Source: Deltaproteobacteria bacterium (GTDB lineage: Bacteria; Myxococcota_A; UBA9042; DTJE01). From it: a stretch of DNA of 32,409 bases. Location: the NCBI GenBank assembly GCA_029555025.1, contig JAKPTZ010000027.1:1-32409 (forward strand), given 5' to 3'. The notes under the pieces were generated by a model. That model was given only the letters and a program-made list of their open reading frames with translations. It did no database searches and was not told the origin of the DNA. Of the stretch, positions 7,971-16,129 are shown piece after piece. How positions within the stretch are numbered: the stretch's first letter is position 1; each line of letters opens with the position of its first letter. The position numbers were made by a program, and so were the translations under genes.

Positions 7971-8627
7971 GTGGAAAAGGAACAGGGAACGAACGGTTCA
8001 GACGAATGTAAGGAAGACGATGTCAGTGTAAAGAACACGCCGGAATCCGTCGAAGATAACCTGGTGGAGATCGGCGACGCGGAAGAGCTCGCCGAGGACG
8101 GAAATGTGGAATCCATACCGACATCCGGTCAGGACGCGGCCGATATGCCAAACCGGCCCGAGAAAGGATTTTTTGGCCAGGTTGTCAGCCGAAGGCACCC
8201 ACTGCTGATTATTCTTGTGCTTCTGTTCGCCTTCTTCCTTGCCGTGGCTCCGCTGTTGTTCCGTTACCAGAAAAGCGCGATGACCAACGCACTTGAGATT
8301 TACCAGGCCCTGTGCCAGAAGACGACGTCCGACCGAATCACCGACGACTGGATGAAGTCAATATCAGGGCCGGATCTGCTGCGGCTACGATCGTCGGACA
8401 GGGAGGCGTTCTTCCGTTCGGTTCAGTGCGTTGACCTGGGACAGTACAAGACCGCCCTTCGTCCGTTGAAGGGCCGACAGTTCGGCGCCAACCGCGCATA
8501 CGTGCTTTCCATTCACCAGGGATCGGACGTTGTCGAGGCCGAAAAGAAGGGAATGCCCGTAATCAATCTGTTCTTCCCGGTCGTAAACGAAGAGTTGAAG
8601 ATCGATGTCATGCCGGTTTCCCGGTAA
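7971..8627 (+). CDS. Single-pass membrane protein of unknown function
   Basis: A 218-residue protein starting at GTG 7971 after a clear AGGAG. Residues 1-70 are very acidic, low-complexity and probably disordered in the cytoplasm. Residues 77-97 (PLLIILVLLFAFFLAVAPLLF) form one membrane helix, preceded by RR. The remaining 120 residues form a soluble domain with two cysteines (ALCQKTTSD and SVQCVDLG), probably periplasmic if the helix runs in-to-out as the charges suggest. I do not recognise the domain. It lies 9 bases after the DUF2520 gene and ends the rightward run, so it is likely in that operon. Confidence 0.8.
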   Translation: MEKEQGTNGSDECKEDDVSVKNTPESVEDNLVEIGDAEELAEDGNVESIPTSGQDAADMPNRPEKGFFGQVVSRRHPLLIILVLLFAFFLAVAPLLFRYQKSAMTNALEIYQALCQKTTSDRITDDWMKSISGPDLLRLRSSDREAFFRSVQCVDLGQYKTALRPLKGRQFGANRAYVLSIHQGSDVVEAEKKGMPVINLFFPVVNEELKIDVMPVSR

Positions 8628-8668
8628 CTCCGACGTAAGGACACTTTCTGACGGGTTCTGTTGGCGAT

Positions 8669-8808
8669 GGGCGAGGTTTCATTCTCCCCTGCGGTTCGCA
8701 GCGGGCGGATGTAATCCGCCCGTACAAGGACGCAGCGGTAATCCGTTCGCACAATGACGGGAACGGGCGAATTTTCATTCACGGATGCGGGCGAATTCTC
8801 ATTCGCCC
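8669..8808. repeat. Decayed tandem array of REP-like palindromes
   Basis: The gap between convergent genes is filled with palindromes of one theme. GGGCGGAT/ATCCGCCC with a 3-base loop lies at 8703-8721, and GGGCGAAT/ATTCGCCC with a 4-base loop at 8789-8808. Partial copies lie at 8669-8689, about 8733-8750 and 8765-8780. The last hairpin touches the stop codon of the leftward gene and may protect or end both transcripts. Confidence 0.75.
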
Positions 8809-9066
8809 CTACTTGAAGGTGGTTTCCTTGGCGGTTTCGAGCATCGGCTCGACAAAGGACTTCTTCAGGCGCAGCAGGCGGTCAAACTTGACCTTCTGGC
8901 GGGCGTCCGTGAAAAGGGTTGTTGGCTTCTTGATATCACCGTCGATCAACTGGTCGGAAAAGTCATAGAACTTCGACTTGACGCCGCCGGAAGTCTGGGC
9001 GATTGCAACAGGCATCACGCCGGCGAACACGGCCGCGAAAACGATCGCGAATACGAGCTTCTTCAT
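8809..9066 (-). CDS. Tiny secreted protein, last gene of the Glt/Nfs-like cluster
   Basis: An 85-residue protein with a clean signal peptide (MKKLVFAIVF..., cleavage likely after AIA at residue 23). The mature part is only about 62 residues: a segment FYDFSDQLIDGDIKKPTT followed by a basic helix (DARQKVKFDRLLRLKKSF). No cysteine, repeat or membrane segment follows. A strong GGGGGTAA RBS precedes the ATG. It lies 66 bases downstream of the TPR lipoprotein gene and is the last gene on this strand before the palindrome array. I do not recognise it firmly. Its position after the GltE/NfsE-like gene suggests a small periplasmic partner, possibly comparable to GltF/NfsF, but that is inference from order alone. 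Confidence 0.75.
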   Translation of the reverse strand: MKKLVFAIVFAAVFAGVMPVAIAQTSGGVKSKFYDFSDQLIDGDIKKPTTLFTDARQKVKFDRLLRLKKSFVEPMLETAKETTFK

Positions 9067-9132
9067 CTTACGTTACCCCCAAAATCCGGGTCAGCGCGTC
9101 AATGATACGCACGCGACCCGATTCGATCAACT

Positions 9133-10746
9133 TCACTCCGCCGCAACCGGCGCTTCGGCCGCTTCAGGAGCCGGTTCAACCGCCGGAGCCGCTTCAGGTG
9201 CTGGTGCAGGCGCGGGTTCAACGGCCGGGGCCGGTTCAACGGCCGGGGCCGCTTCGGGTGCCGGGGCCGGTTCAACCGCCGGAGCCGCTTCGGGTGCCGG
9301 AGCCGGGGCCGGTTCAACGGCCGGGGCCGCTTCAGGTGCCGGAGCCGGGGCCGGTTCAACGGCCGGGGCCGCTTCAGGTGCCGGAGCCGGTTCAACCGCC
9401 GGAGCCGCTTCGGGAGCCGGTTCAACCGCCGGGGCCACAGCGCCATCGGCCGGTGGCGTCTCTTCTGGCATCATCGGCTCTTCAGGCGGCATCAACATTC
9501 CGCCGTTCTTGATCATGTCCTGAAGAACGGGGATACGTCCGCGGATCGGATCGTTTTCCGGGGCCTGGGCGACTTCAAGATACTTCTGGTAGTACTCGAC
9601 CGCCTTTTCCAGACTGTTCAGCTTCGTCTCGTACATCTTGGCGACGCGCAGGTACAGATCCGTATTCTTCGGTGCAATCCTCATCCCCTTCAGCCAGGTA
9701 TCAACGGCCTTCTGGGGATCAAGCAGCCCGGCATAGCACGAGCCAAGGCCGATCATCGCTTCAACGCTGTCCGGAACCATCTTCAACGCTTCCTCGTACA
9801 TCTCACGGGCCGCATTGTAGTGAAGATAATTCAGATAAATGGCCGCGACATTCATGCGCGCTTCAAAGTTATTCGGATCAATCTGCAGCGCCTTTTCAAA
9901 CGACGTCACGCCCATCGGGGTGTTCCCCATGCGAAGGTACGTGATCCCAAGGTTCGTCAACGCCTCGATTGAGTTCGGGTCGAAACGAAGCGCCTTCTGC
10001 TCGAAAACCCACTTCGCGATCTTCAGGTTGCCTGCCTGCAGATTGATCAGCCCGCGGGTGTTCAGCGCGACGACGTCCTCGGGCGCCTTCAGGAGAACCT
10101 TCTGGACATAGCTTTCGGCCGTCTTGGTGTCGCCCTTGAAAAGCCAGTAAAGTGCCAGCGAGTTGTTGGCCTGAATGTTTTCCGCGTCCTCGGCGATGAC
10201 TTCGTCGAATATCTGCTTTGCCGCAACTTCCTGGCGATCAGCCTCGGCGAAATTCCCGAAGTCACGCGCCTTCTTGGCCAGGCCAAGATAGACCTTTCCG
10301 ATGTACGCGCGTGCATCAAGCTTGCGATCCGTCTTGTCGGCGGCCTGCTGATACAGCCTTACGGCATCGTCGGTCTTTCTCTGGCGCTCGTAGATCTGGG
10401 CCAGGTTGATGTACGCCTCGGCGAAACCTGGATCAATCTGGATTGCCTTCTGGAGAGACTCAACCGCGCGGTCGTACATCGGAGGGAACTCGTGCAGGAA
10501 CAGAACTCCCTGCCCGAACGCATCCTGGGCGTCTTCCTTGACGCCTTCGACGTACTTGAACTCACGCTGGATGATCTCGCGATAAGACAGATCTTCCTTC
10601 GTCTCGACCTTGGCCGGGGCCGGTTTCGCGGCCGCCTGCACCTGGGTCTTGTCGCCGTCCTTCCTGGTCTGCTTCGAGACGGGACCGCAAGCCGCAATAC
10701 CGGCACACACGACGCCGGCGGTGATCATTACGAAAACCTTCCTCAT
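9133..10746 (-). CDS. TPR lipoprotein, GltE/NfsE (AglT)-like
   Basis: A 537-residue outer-membrane-type lipoprotein. MRKVFVMITAGVVCAGIAAC places the lipid cysteine at residue 20. From about residue 60 to 400 there is a chain of tetratricopeptide repeats with the usual A-x-x-x-x-x-x-L/I-x-P spacing (for example AVESLQKAIQIDPGFAEAY, SIEALTNLGITYLRMGNTPM, SVEAMIGLGSCYAG). The last 100 residues are a Pro-Ala-Glu repeat tail, likely extended. In Myxococcus, GltE (AglT) and its paralog NfsE are TPR lipoproteins of this length, in the gliding and spore-coat machines. The ATG overlaps the stop of the upstream TPR gene by four bases (ATGA) and has GAGGAGG before it, so translation is coupled. Another TPR lipoprotein role cannot be excluded. 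Confidence 0.7.
   Translation of the reverse strand: MRKVFVMITAGVVCAGIAACGPVSKQTRKDGDKTQVQAAAKPAPAKVETKEDLSYREIIQREFKYVEGVKEDAQDAFGQGVLFLHEFPPMYDRAVESLQKAIQIDPGFAEAYINLAQIYERQRKTDDAVRLYQQAADKTDRKLDARAYIGKVYLGLAKKARDFGNFAEADRQEVAAKQIFDEVIAEDAENIQANNSLALYWLFKGDTKTAESYVQKVLLKAPEDVVALNTRGLINLQAGNLKIAKWVFEQKALRFDPNSIEALTNLGITYLRMGNTPMGVTSFEKALQIDPNNFEARMNVAAIYLNYLHYNAAREMYEEALKMVPDSVEAMIGLGSCYAGLLDPQKAVDTWLKGMRIAPKNTDLYLRVAKMYETKLNSLEKAVEYYQKYLEVAQAPENDPIRGRIPVLQDMIKNGGMLMPPEEPMMPEETPPADGAVAPAVEPAPEAAPAVEPAPAPEAAPAVEPAPAPAPEAAPAVEPAPAPAPEAAPAVEPAPAPEAAPAVEPAPAVEPAPAPAPEAAPAVEPAPEAAEAPVAAE
9136..9435 (-). repeat. In-frame Pro-Ala-Glu coding repeats
   Basis: Residues 438-537 of the TPR lipoprotein repeat the 12-residue unit APAPEAAPAVEP (36 bases), with 14-residue (42-base) and shorter variants, about seven copies. 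The copies are near-identical at DNA level, alternating GGCCGGGGCC and GGTTCAAC blocks. This suggests recent expansion by slippage or unequal recombination. Confidence 0.9.
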
Positions 10747-13700
10747 TTCGCGGCCTCCTCGATGTACTTGATTTCGACGTCGCCGCGCTTCAGTGACTTG
10801 ATGAAGCTGGTGGAAGTGACGGAATCCTTGATCCTGTCGGACTTCACCAGTTCATCGCCGGCAACCGGGAACGTATCCTGGTTAACCTTAGCCGCGTATT
10901 CAGCGCAGGACTTGGAGAAGTTGTTATAGACCTTCTTTTCGTGCGCCAGGTTAAGCGCCTTCTCGAACGCGCGCATCGCCTTGGCCTCGACGGGCTCGAC
11001 GATCTGGTCGATGACGCCCTGGTACTCGACGATGTACTCTTCCGGCAGATCCTCCGGAATCGGCAGGTTCAGCAGTTCTTCCTTGAACGTGTAGTACAGC
11101 AGACCGATCTTGAACAGCGCGCCGGCAGACCACGGACCGCTCTTGAAGTCCAGGACTTCGTTGAACGAGCCTTCCGCCTTCTGCTGGGCTTCGGCCTTGT
11201 CGGTCAGCGCCTTCTTCAGCACGGCCGGCTTCAGTGTCGAGGGAATCGGCAGCTTCGCGAAGTCGTCATACAGGTAATCGGAAAGCTCGAACTTGGCCTG
11301 GGCCGCGAAGTTGCGGGCATAGGCCAGCGCCTTCTGGTCGTCGCCAATCGCGTTGAACTGCTTGATCGCCTGGTCGAATGCCTTGACCGCTTCGTTCCGG
11401 CGCTTGGCCTTGTCAATCTTCTTCAGCATCGCGCCGATGCGGGTGTACGCCTCGACGGTCAGATCCGGAGCCTTGTACTTCTTCAGCAGCCACTTCTGGT
11501 GCGCGGCCACGGCCTTGTTGAAATCACCGTTTTCTTCGTGAATCAGGCCGGCCCTGAAGGAAACCCGGGGAGCATCGACATGCGACGGGAAAATCGCGAC
11601 GAACTGATCATAGGACTTGATCGCGCCCGAGTAATCACCGAGCGCCTCGCGAATAAGGCCGGCGTTCTGCAACGCGTCGCCCATATCCTTCTGAAGCTGT
11701 TCCCAGTTGGCCACCTTCTCCGTGTCGGTCGGCTTCTTCTTGTTCTTGAACTGCGTCATGCTCTCGAACGTCTTGGCGGCGTCCTCGAACTCGGTCTGGC
11801 TTTCCTGGATTGAACCGATTGCAAATACCGCCTTCGGGGCAACCTCGGAATCCGGGTACTCCTTAACGACGCGCTTGTAGGTCGCAATCGCCTTGTCAAC
11901 GTTGCGCTGGTCTTCGTAAAGAACGGCGACGTTGTAAAGGGCGGCAGACGCCATGACCTTGTCTGACTTGAATTCGTCATAGACGCGCATCGCTTCCTTG
12001 CCGGCGGCATCAAACCGCTTTTCCATCGACAGGACGCGCGCGTTCTCGGTCATCGCGATGGCGACGATCTTGCGAAGTTCCGATTCCTTCTTAACCGTGA
12101 AGTTGCGGGCCGCGATCAGCTTTCTGGCCCACTCCTCAACCTGCGGCCACCTGTTCAGGCGCTGGTAGCAGTCCAGCAGGGTGAAGACGGCGTATGCGGC
12201 GTACTTCGACGTGCTGTCATAGGCAAACAGTGTCTGAAGACGCTTGACCGCTTCCTCGAACTGTCCATGTTCATAAAGAACGTCGGCGGCCAGGAACATG
12301 ATTTCGGGAATCGCCTCGCCGCGCTTCGGGTTCTTCTTTCTGACTTCCGGATCGGTCAGAAGATCGGTCAGCAGGCTGACGTACTTGTCCGCGGCGGCCA
12401 CGTACGAAGCCTCCAGCGGGTGGAGTTCGGTACGTTCAAAGGTCTTCTTTGCCTTCCTCGGATCGACCTGGTACGTCTCGAGCTTGCCGCTCTTTGCGAA
12501 CTTGCGCAGGCCTTCCTTGTCCATCAGCTCGCCGTAACAGTAGATGACGCCCAGCGCGGCTTCCTCGACGTATTCGCCCTTGGTATCGCGGGCGATAACG
12601 GCGTTGTACTGGTCGGCGGCGGCCTGGTAGTCGGAGAGCTCGGTGTAAAGGATTTCCGCGTAGTAGAAGTTAACGACGTAGGCGCGCTCCCAGTCCTTGA
12701 ACCGGGTCAGGTACAGGCTGTACTTGTCGGATGCCTTTGCATAAAGTTCCTTGGCCAGCCTTGTCTCCTTCTTCTCTTCCGCCTTCTGGGCGCCCATGTG
12801 GTAGAAGTTCGCCATGTAGAAGACGTACTTCTCGACGAGCGTGTCGGCTTCCTTGACCGTGTCCTCGTCCTTCTTGTTGGCGGTTGCCCACGTGCCCCTG
12901 GGATCGAAATAATCGACGACTTCAAGCGTCACCTTGTCCAGGTTCGGCGTGTCGTTCGTGTTCTGGTAAAGCGAAAGGATGATTGTGTAATACTCAACGA
13001 TGTTCTTCGAGGTTCTTTCACGTTCGATAAAGTGACGGAACAGTTCGATCGCCTCGAGAACCTTGTCCTGGCCGACGTAAAGGTCAGCCAGGGCGCGCAT
13101 CTTCACGTACGCCTCGTCTTCCGGCAGAACGCTCTTGAAGTAATCAAGCGCCGTCTCCCATCCGTTCTCGACTTCCGCGAAACAGACGACCAGGTCGTTC
13201 AACGCCTGGTTCCTGAACTCGATGACGCCCTTGCTCTTGCCGGTCGAGACTGCCTTGACGACCATCTTGAAGCCGTCAATCGCCTTTTCCATCTCGCCCA
13301 TGTTGAAGTAAACCCACGACAGCTTGTACTGCGCGTAGTTGTACATGGACGACTTCGGGTACTTGTTCAGGATGGTCTCGTAATTCACCTGGGCGTAATA
13401 CAGCTTGTTCGTTTCGAAATAGAACTCGGCCATGGCCAGGTGTGCCTGCGGCAGCCACTCACTCTGCGGATAATTCTTCACCAGGCGGTCAAGATAATTG
13501 ACGCCCTCCTTCTGCAGGGTGATGTTCTTCTTCGCCTTGCCTTCCTTCATCGCGCCCTTGCCGATGTAAAAAAGCACCTGGTCGTAACGCGGATAATCCG
13601 GGAAGTCCTTCAGGACCTGGCGGTAATACTCCAGCGATACGGTGTAGTCCTCGGTGGGCTCCGGCGGCAGTTCCTTCAGGATGCCCTGATCGTACTGCTC

Positions 13701-14087
13701 GTAGGCCTTGTCCCACTGCTCGCGGGCCTTCATGTACTGGTAGAAAGACTCTTCCCAGTAGGCTTCGGCAAGCATGTGGATGACTTTCGGGGCGCGGGCC
13801 GGATCCTTGCGGTAATCCGGCTTCGCGAGCAGCGCCTTCATGTTGGTGATTTGCTGCTGGCGCATCTGGGAGATCTGCGCCATCTTCTCCTTGACTGCCT
13901 CACCGACCATCAGTTCGGCCTGCTCGAGTGTGAACTTGCCGCCCTGAACCGCCTTTGGAGCGTCAGAAGCGCCTTGTTCCGCAGCCTGGCCTTCCTGGGC
14001 CGCCTCCTGGGCAACCGCCGGCAAACCGACCATCACGACAAAAGTCGTCAGGATCGAAGCGGCGATGGACGCGATGTACCTTTTCAT
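10743..14087 (-). CDS. Large periplasmic TPR protein, GltD/NfsD (AgmU)-like
   Basis: A 1114-residue exported protein. The signal peptide spans residues 1-26 (MKRYIASIAASILTTFVVMV, then GLPAVA|Q). The rest is helical and repeated, with many TPR-type units. Clear ones are LDRLVKNYPQSEWLPQAHLA, YETILNKYPKSSMYNYAQYK, YKRVVKEYPDSEVAPKAVFA and YDQFVAIFPSHVDAPRVSFR, several ending in the YP/FP-S motif typical of TolA-partner and Glt-type repeats. There are no catalytic motifs, so it is a scaffold. AgmU/GltD of Myxococcus, as I recall about 1200 residues, is a periplasmic TPR protein of the gliding complex, and NfsD is its sporulation paralog. Size, export and gene order fit. It is second of a tight trio and overlaps the GltE-like gene by four bases. 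GAGGGA precedes its ATG. Confidence 0.7.
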   Translation of the reverse strand: MKRYIASIAASILTTFVVMVGLPAVAQEAAQEGQAAEQGASDAPKAVQGGKFTLEQAELMVGEAVKEKMAQISQMRQQQITNMKALLAKPDYRKDPARAPKVIHMLAEAYWEESFYQYMKAREQWDKAYEQYDQGILKELPPEPTEDYTVSLEYYRQVLKDFPDYPRYDQVLFYIGKGAMKEGKAKKNITLQKEGVNYLDRLVKNYPQSEWLPQAHLAMAEFYFETNKLYYAQVNYETILNKYPKSSMYNYAQYKLSWVYFNMGEMEKAIDGFKMVVKAVSTGKSKGVIEFRNQALNDLVVCFAEVENGWETALDYFKSVLPEDEAYVKMRALADLYVGQDKVLEAIELFRHFIERERTSKNIVEYYTIILSLYQNTNDTPNLDKVTLEVVDYFDPRGTWATANKKDEDTVKEADTLVEKYVFYMANFYHMGAQKAEEKKETRLAKELYAKASDKYSLYLTRFKDWERAYVVNFYYAEILYTELSDYQAAADQYNAVIARDTKGEYVEEAALGVIYCYGELMDKEGLRKFAKSGKLETYQVDPRKAKKTFERTELHPLEASYVAAADKYVSLLTDLLTDPEVRKKNPKRGEAIPEIMFLAADVLYEHGQFEEAVKRLQTLFAYDSTSKYAAYAVFTLLDCYQRLNRWPQVEEWARKLIAARNFTVKKESELRKIVAIAMTENARVLSMEKRFDAAGKEAMRVYDEFKSDKVMASAALYNVAVLYEDQRNVDKAIATYKRVVKEYPDSEVAPKAVFAIGSIQESQTEFEDAAKTFESMTQFKNKKKPTDTEKVANWEQLQKDMGDALQNAGLIREALGDYSGAIKSYDQFVAIFPSHVDAPRVSFRAGLIHEENGDFNKAVAAHQKWLLKKYKAPDLTVEAYTRIGAMLKKIDKAKRRNEAVKAFDQAIKQFNAIGDDQKALAYARNFAAQAKFELSDYLYDDFAKLPIPSTLKPAVLKKALTDKAEAQQKAEGSFNEVLDFKSGPWSAGALFKIGLLYYTFKEELLNLPIPEDLPEEYIVEYQGVIDQIVEPVEAKAMRAFEKALNLAHEKKVYNNFSKSCAEYAAKVNQDTFPVAGDELVKSDRIKDSVTSTSFIKSLKRGDVEIKYIEEAAK

Positions 14088-14170
14088 TCGTCCCTCATTC
14101 CGTCAAAGATTCAACCGAAAGGCCACTACGGGCCGTTCGACCGCACTGCCACAAAATTCCGGCCGGGCGC

Positions 14171-16063
14171 CTACTCCGAGCACTTGCTCTGGAGCTGGCT
14201 CCGGAAGTACGCGACTTCGTCAAGCCAGTACTCGCCGATGAACGGCCACACTTCGGTGTCGCCGCCGATGACGATCGTGCTGCGGTTCACCGACTGCTGG
14301 ACTGTCTCTTCCTCGGCGCCGCCAAGAACCGCCAGTTCACGGCTGGCCGTATCGATGGCCGCCGCGCTGACGTCAACCTGGATTTCCGTCTGCTGGATCT
14401 GCGCATTCTCGATTGCCGCATCGACTGACTTCAGCACGCGCTGGATTGTGACGCCGCAACGAACGATGTTGTCCTTGCGCAGGATATCGAGACGGGACTG
14501 CATGTCTTCAGCGAACGCACCCAGGGCGCCGGAGTTGCCCTGAATCATCGAGATTTCCTTGTCAATCTGCTTGATCGTCCGGTACAGGTTGTAAAACTCG
14601 ACATCGGACATCACCGGCAGGGTCAGAACCTGGGGCAGGCTCTTGTCGTCCGGCTCGTTAACCGACTTAAGGAAGGCGTCGTAATAGTTTTCCAGGCTCG
14701 CCTGGGCATCCATGAAACGCCGCAGCGGGATCTGGTGCACGACGATTTCCTGATCGAACATGCCAAGAGCCTTTTCCGCCTTGTCGAAATGGCACAGGTC
14801 GCCATAGACGCGCGCTTCCAGGATCCACAGATCCGGCAGGAACGCATCGCGGAAATACGGCGAACGGATGGCATGGAAGGTACCCAGGGCGCGACTGTAG
14901 TCGGCCTTCATCAGATACGTCCAGGCCAGTTCGAAGAACACCGTGCCGGCCCTGGGGCTGTCGGTCGGAACTTTCTTGTAATAGAAGATTGCGGCGTCGA
15001 AATTTTCCGCTTCGTACGCGATTCGGGCCAGCGCCATGTACGCCAGGTCGCGCACGCCGGAATCCTTGAACGCGCCTTCCGCCAGGTTGACGGCGCTCTG
15101 GAAAGATTCAACGGCCGACTTGTACATCTGGTTGCGAACCTGAACAAGGCCCACAAGGTACCTTGCCTTGGCGGCATCCGGACCGGCATCCCCGACCTGG
15201 TTCAGGTGGGTCACCGCGCGTTCAAAATCGCCGATGTCATAGAAATACTGCCCCATGACGTAGTTGAATTCCACCTGGAAGGTCGCGTCGAACGCCACCA
15301 TCGGGAATGTCGTCAGGGTTTCGAGTTCGTGCGGGGTGTAATTGACCCTCTGGCGAAGCACGCGCAGCTTGCGGAACGCTTCCTGGAAGAACGGCCGCTC
15401 TGTTCCCTGCAGAAGTACTTCGACAAGGAGCCTGGCGGCACTCTGGTACAGGCCCGCGTTCGTCAGCGCCGCCGCCATTCCGTACTTGGCGTTATAGACT
15501 TCAATCGAGTCGTCGGCATAGTTCTCTTCCGCCAGGAAGGACTGAAAGAGTTGCAGTGCATTGACCCAGTCGCCCTGGTCGGCGAGTTCAAGGCCCTTGC
15601 GAAGCTTTCCGGAGGCATAGGCCCGGCGACGGGCTTCCTCGGCGGCCTTCATTTCCGCCTCGCGCGCGGCGGCCTGCTCGGCGGCAAAGCGTCGTTCAGC
15701 TTCAATTTCCTCGGGGGTCTTTTCGCGAACGACCGGCGCCGCCGGAACCGCCGCGGCCTGCTGCTGCTGAACCGCGGGGGCCTGCTGGACAGGCTGCGCG
15801 AACCTGGTCGGGGTCTGCATCATGAACTTGATTACCGCATCGGGCACACCGGCCTTGCGAAGCTCGAGAATATCGGAGATTTCCAGCTTGAAAATCGACC
15901 GATCCTTCTCGATCGTCGCGATGATGTCGGCTTCAGGAACCATAAGCTGCGTTGCAAGAACGATTACTTCGTCCTTCGTGATTGCCCCGGCCGGTCCGCT
16001 GACAAGGACAGTTCCGGTAATCACAACGGCAAGCAGCAGCTTTGAAAATGAAAATCGAGTCAT
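14171..16063 (-). CDS. Periplasmic TPR/coiled-coil protein, GltC/NfsC-like
   Basis: A 630-residue protein with a signal peptide cut after GPAGA (residue 27). Residues 28-84 contain a helical module (KDEVIVLATQLMVPEADIIA, then LRKAGVPDAVIKFMMQ) of the kind found near the start of many exported bacterial proteins, ending in the KAGVPDxVI pattern. A Pro/Gln/Ala linker and an Ala/Glu/Arg coiled coil (about residues 110-150) follow. TPR-like repeats then run through to about residue 400 (GDWVNALQLFQSFLAEENY, GDFERAVTHLNQVGD, YKSAVESFQSAVNLA), before a long helical C-terminal region. GltC of Myxococcus is a periplasmic protein of similar size, acting between outer-membrane barrels and the GltD/GltE TPR proteins. 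It lies between the barrel gene and the GltD-like gene, as in nfsA-H. Identification rests on order, size and architecture. Confidence 0.65.
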   Translation of the reverse strand: MTRFSFSKLLLAVVITGTVLVSGPAGAITKDEVIVLATQLMVPEADIIATIEKDRSIFKLEISDILELRKAGVPDAVIKFMMQTPTRFAQPVQQAPAVQQQQAAAVPAAPVVREKTPEEIEAERRFAAEQAAAREAEMKAAEEARRRAYASGKLRKGLELADQGDWVNALQLFQSFLAEENYADDSIEVYNAKYGMAAALTNAGLYQSAARLLVEVLLQGTERPFFQEAFRKLRVLRQRVNYTPHELETLTTFPMVAFDATFQVEFNYVMGQYFYDIGDFERAVTHLNQVGDAGPDAAKARYLVGLVQVRNQMYKSAVESFQSAVNLAEGAFKDSGVRDLAYMALARIAYEAENFDAAIFYYKKVPTDSPRAGTVFFELAWTYLMKADYSRALGTFHAIRSPYFRDAFLPDLWILEARVYGDLCHFDKAEKALGMFDQEIVVHQIPLRRFMDAQASLENYYDAFLKSVNEPDDKSLPQVLTLPVMSDVEFYNLYRTIKQIDKEISMIQGNSGALGAFAEDMQSRLDILRKDNIVRCGVTIQRVLKSVDAAIENAQIQQTEIQVDVSAAAIDTASRELAVLGGAEEETVQQSVNRSTIVIGGDTEVWPFIGEYWLDEVAYFRSQLQSKCSE

Positions 16064-16129
16064 TTTCCCACCGTCAAGTTAAGTTCCGTGCGGCCAGAGA
16101 CCGCAAAATCGCCAACAGCGACCGCATCA

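Noticed and set aside
9136-9435. CRISPR-like periodicity
   Set aside because: The repeats are in-frame coding units of variable length with no unique spacers and no cas genes nearby.
8978-9523. Gly-Ala-Ser and Pro-Gln-Arg repeat proteins on the plus strand
   Set aside because: They are other-frame readings of the Pro-Ala-Glu repeats of the TPR lipoprotein, with no RBS or signal of their own.
12267-14543. A 758-residue open frame on the plus strand
   Set aside because: It lies antisense to the GltD-like TPR gene, which has a signal peptide, RBS and clear repeats. Long antisense frames are expected in GC-rich Lys/Glu-rich coding sequence.
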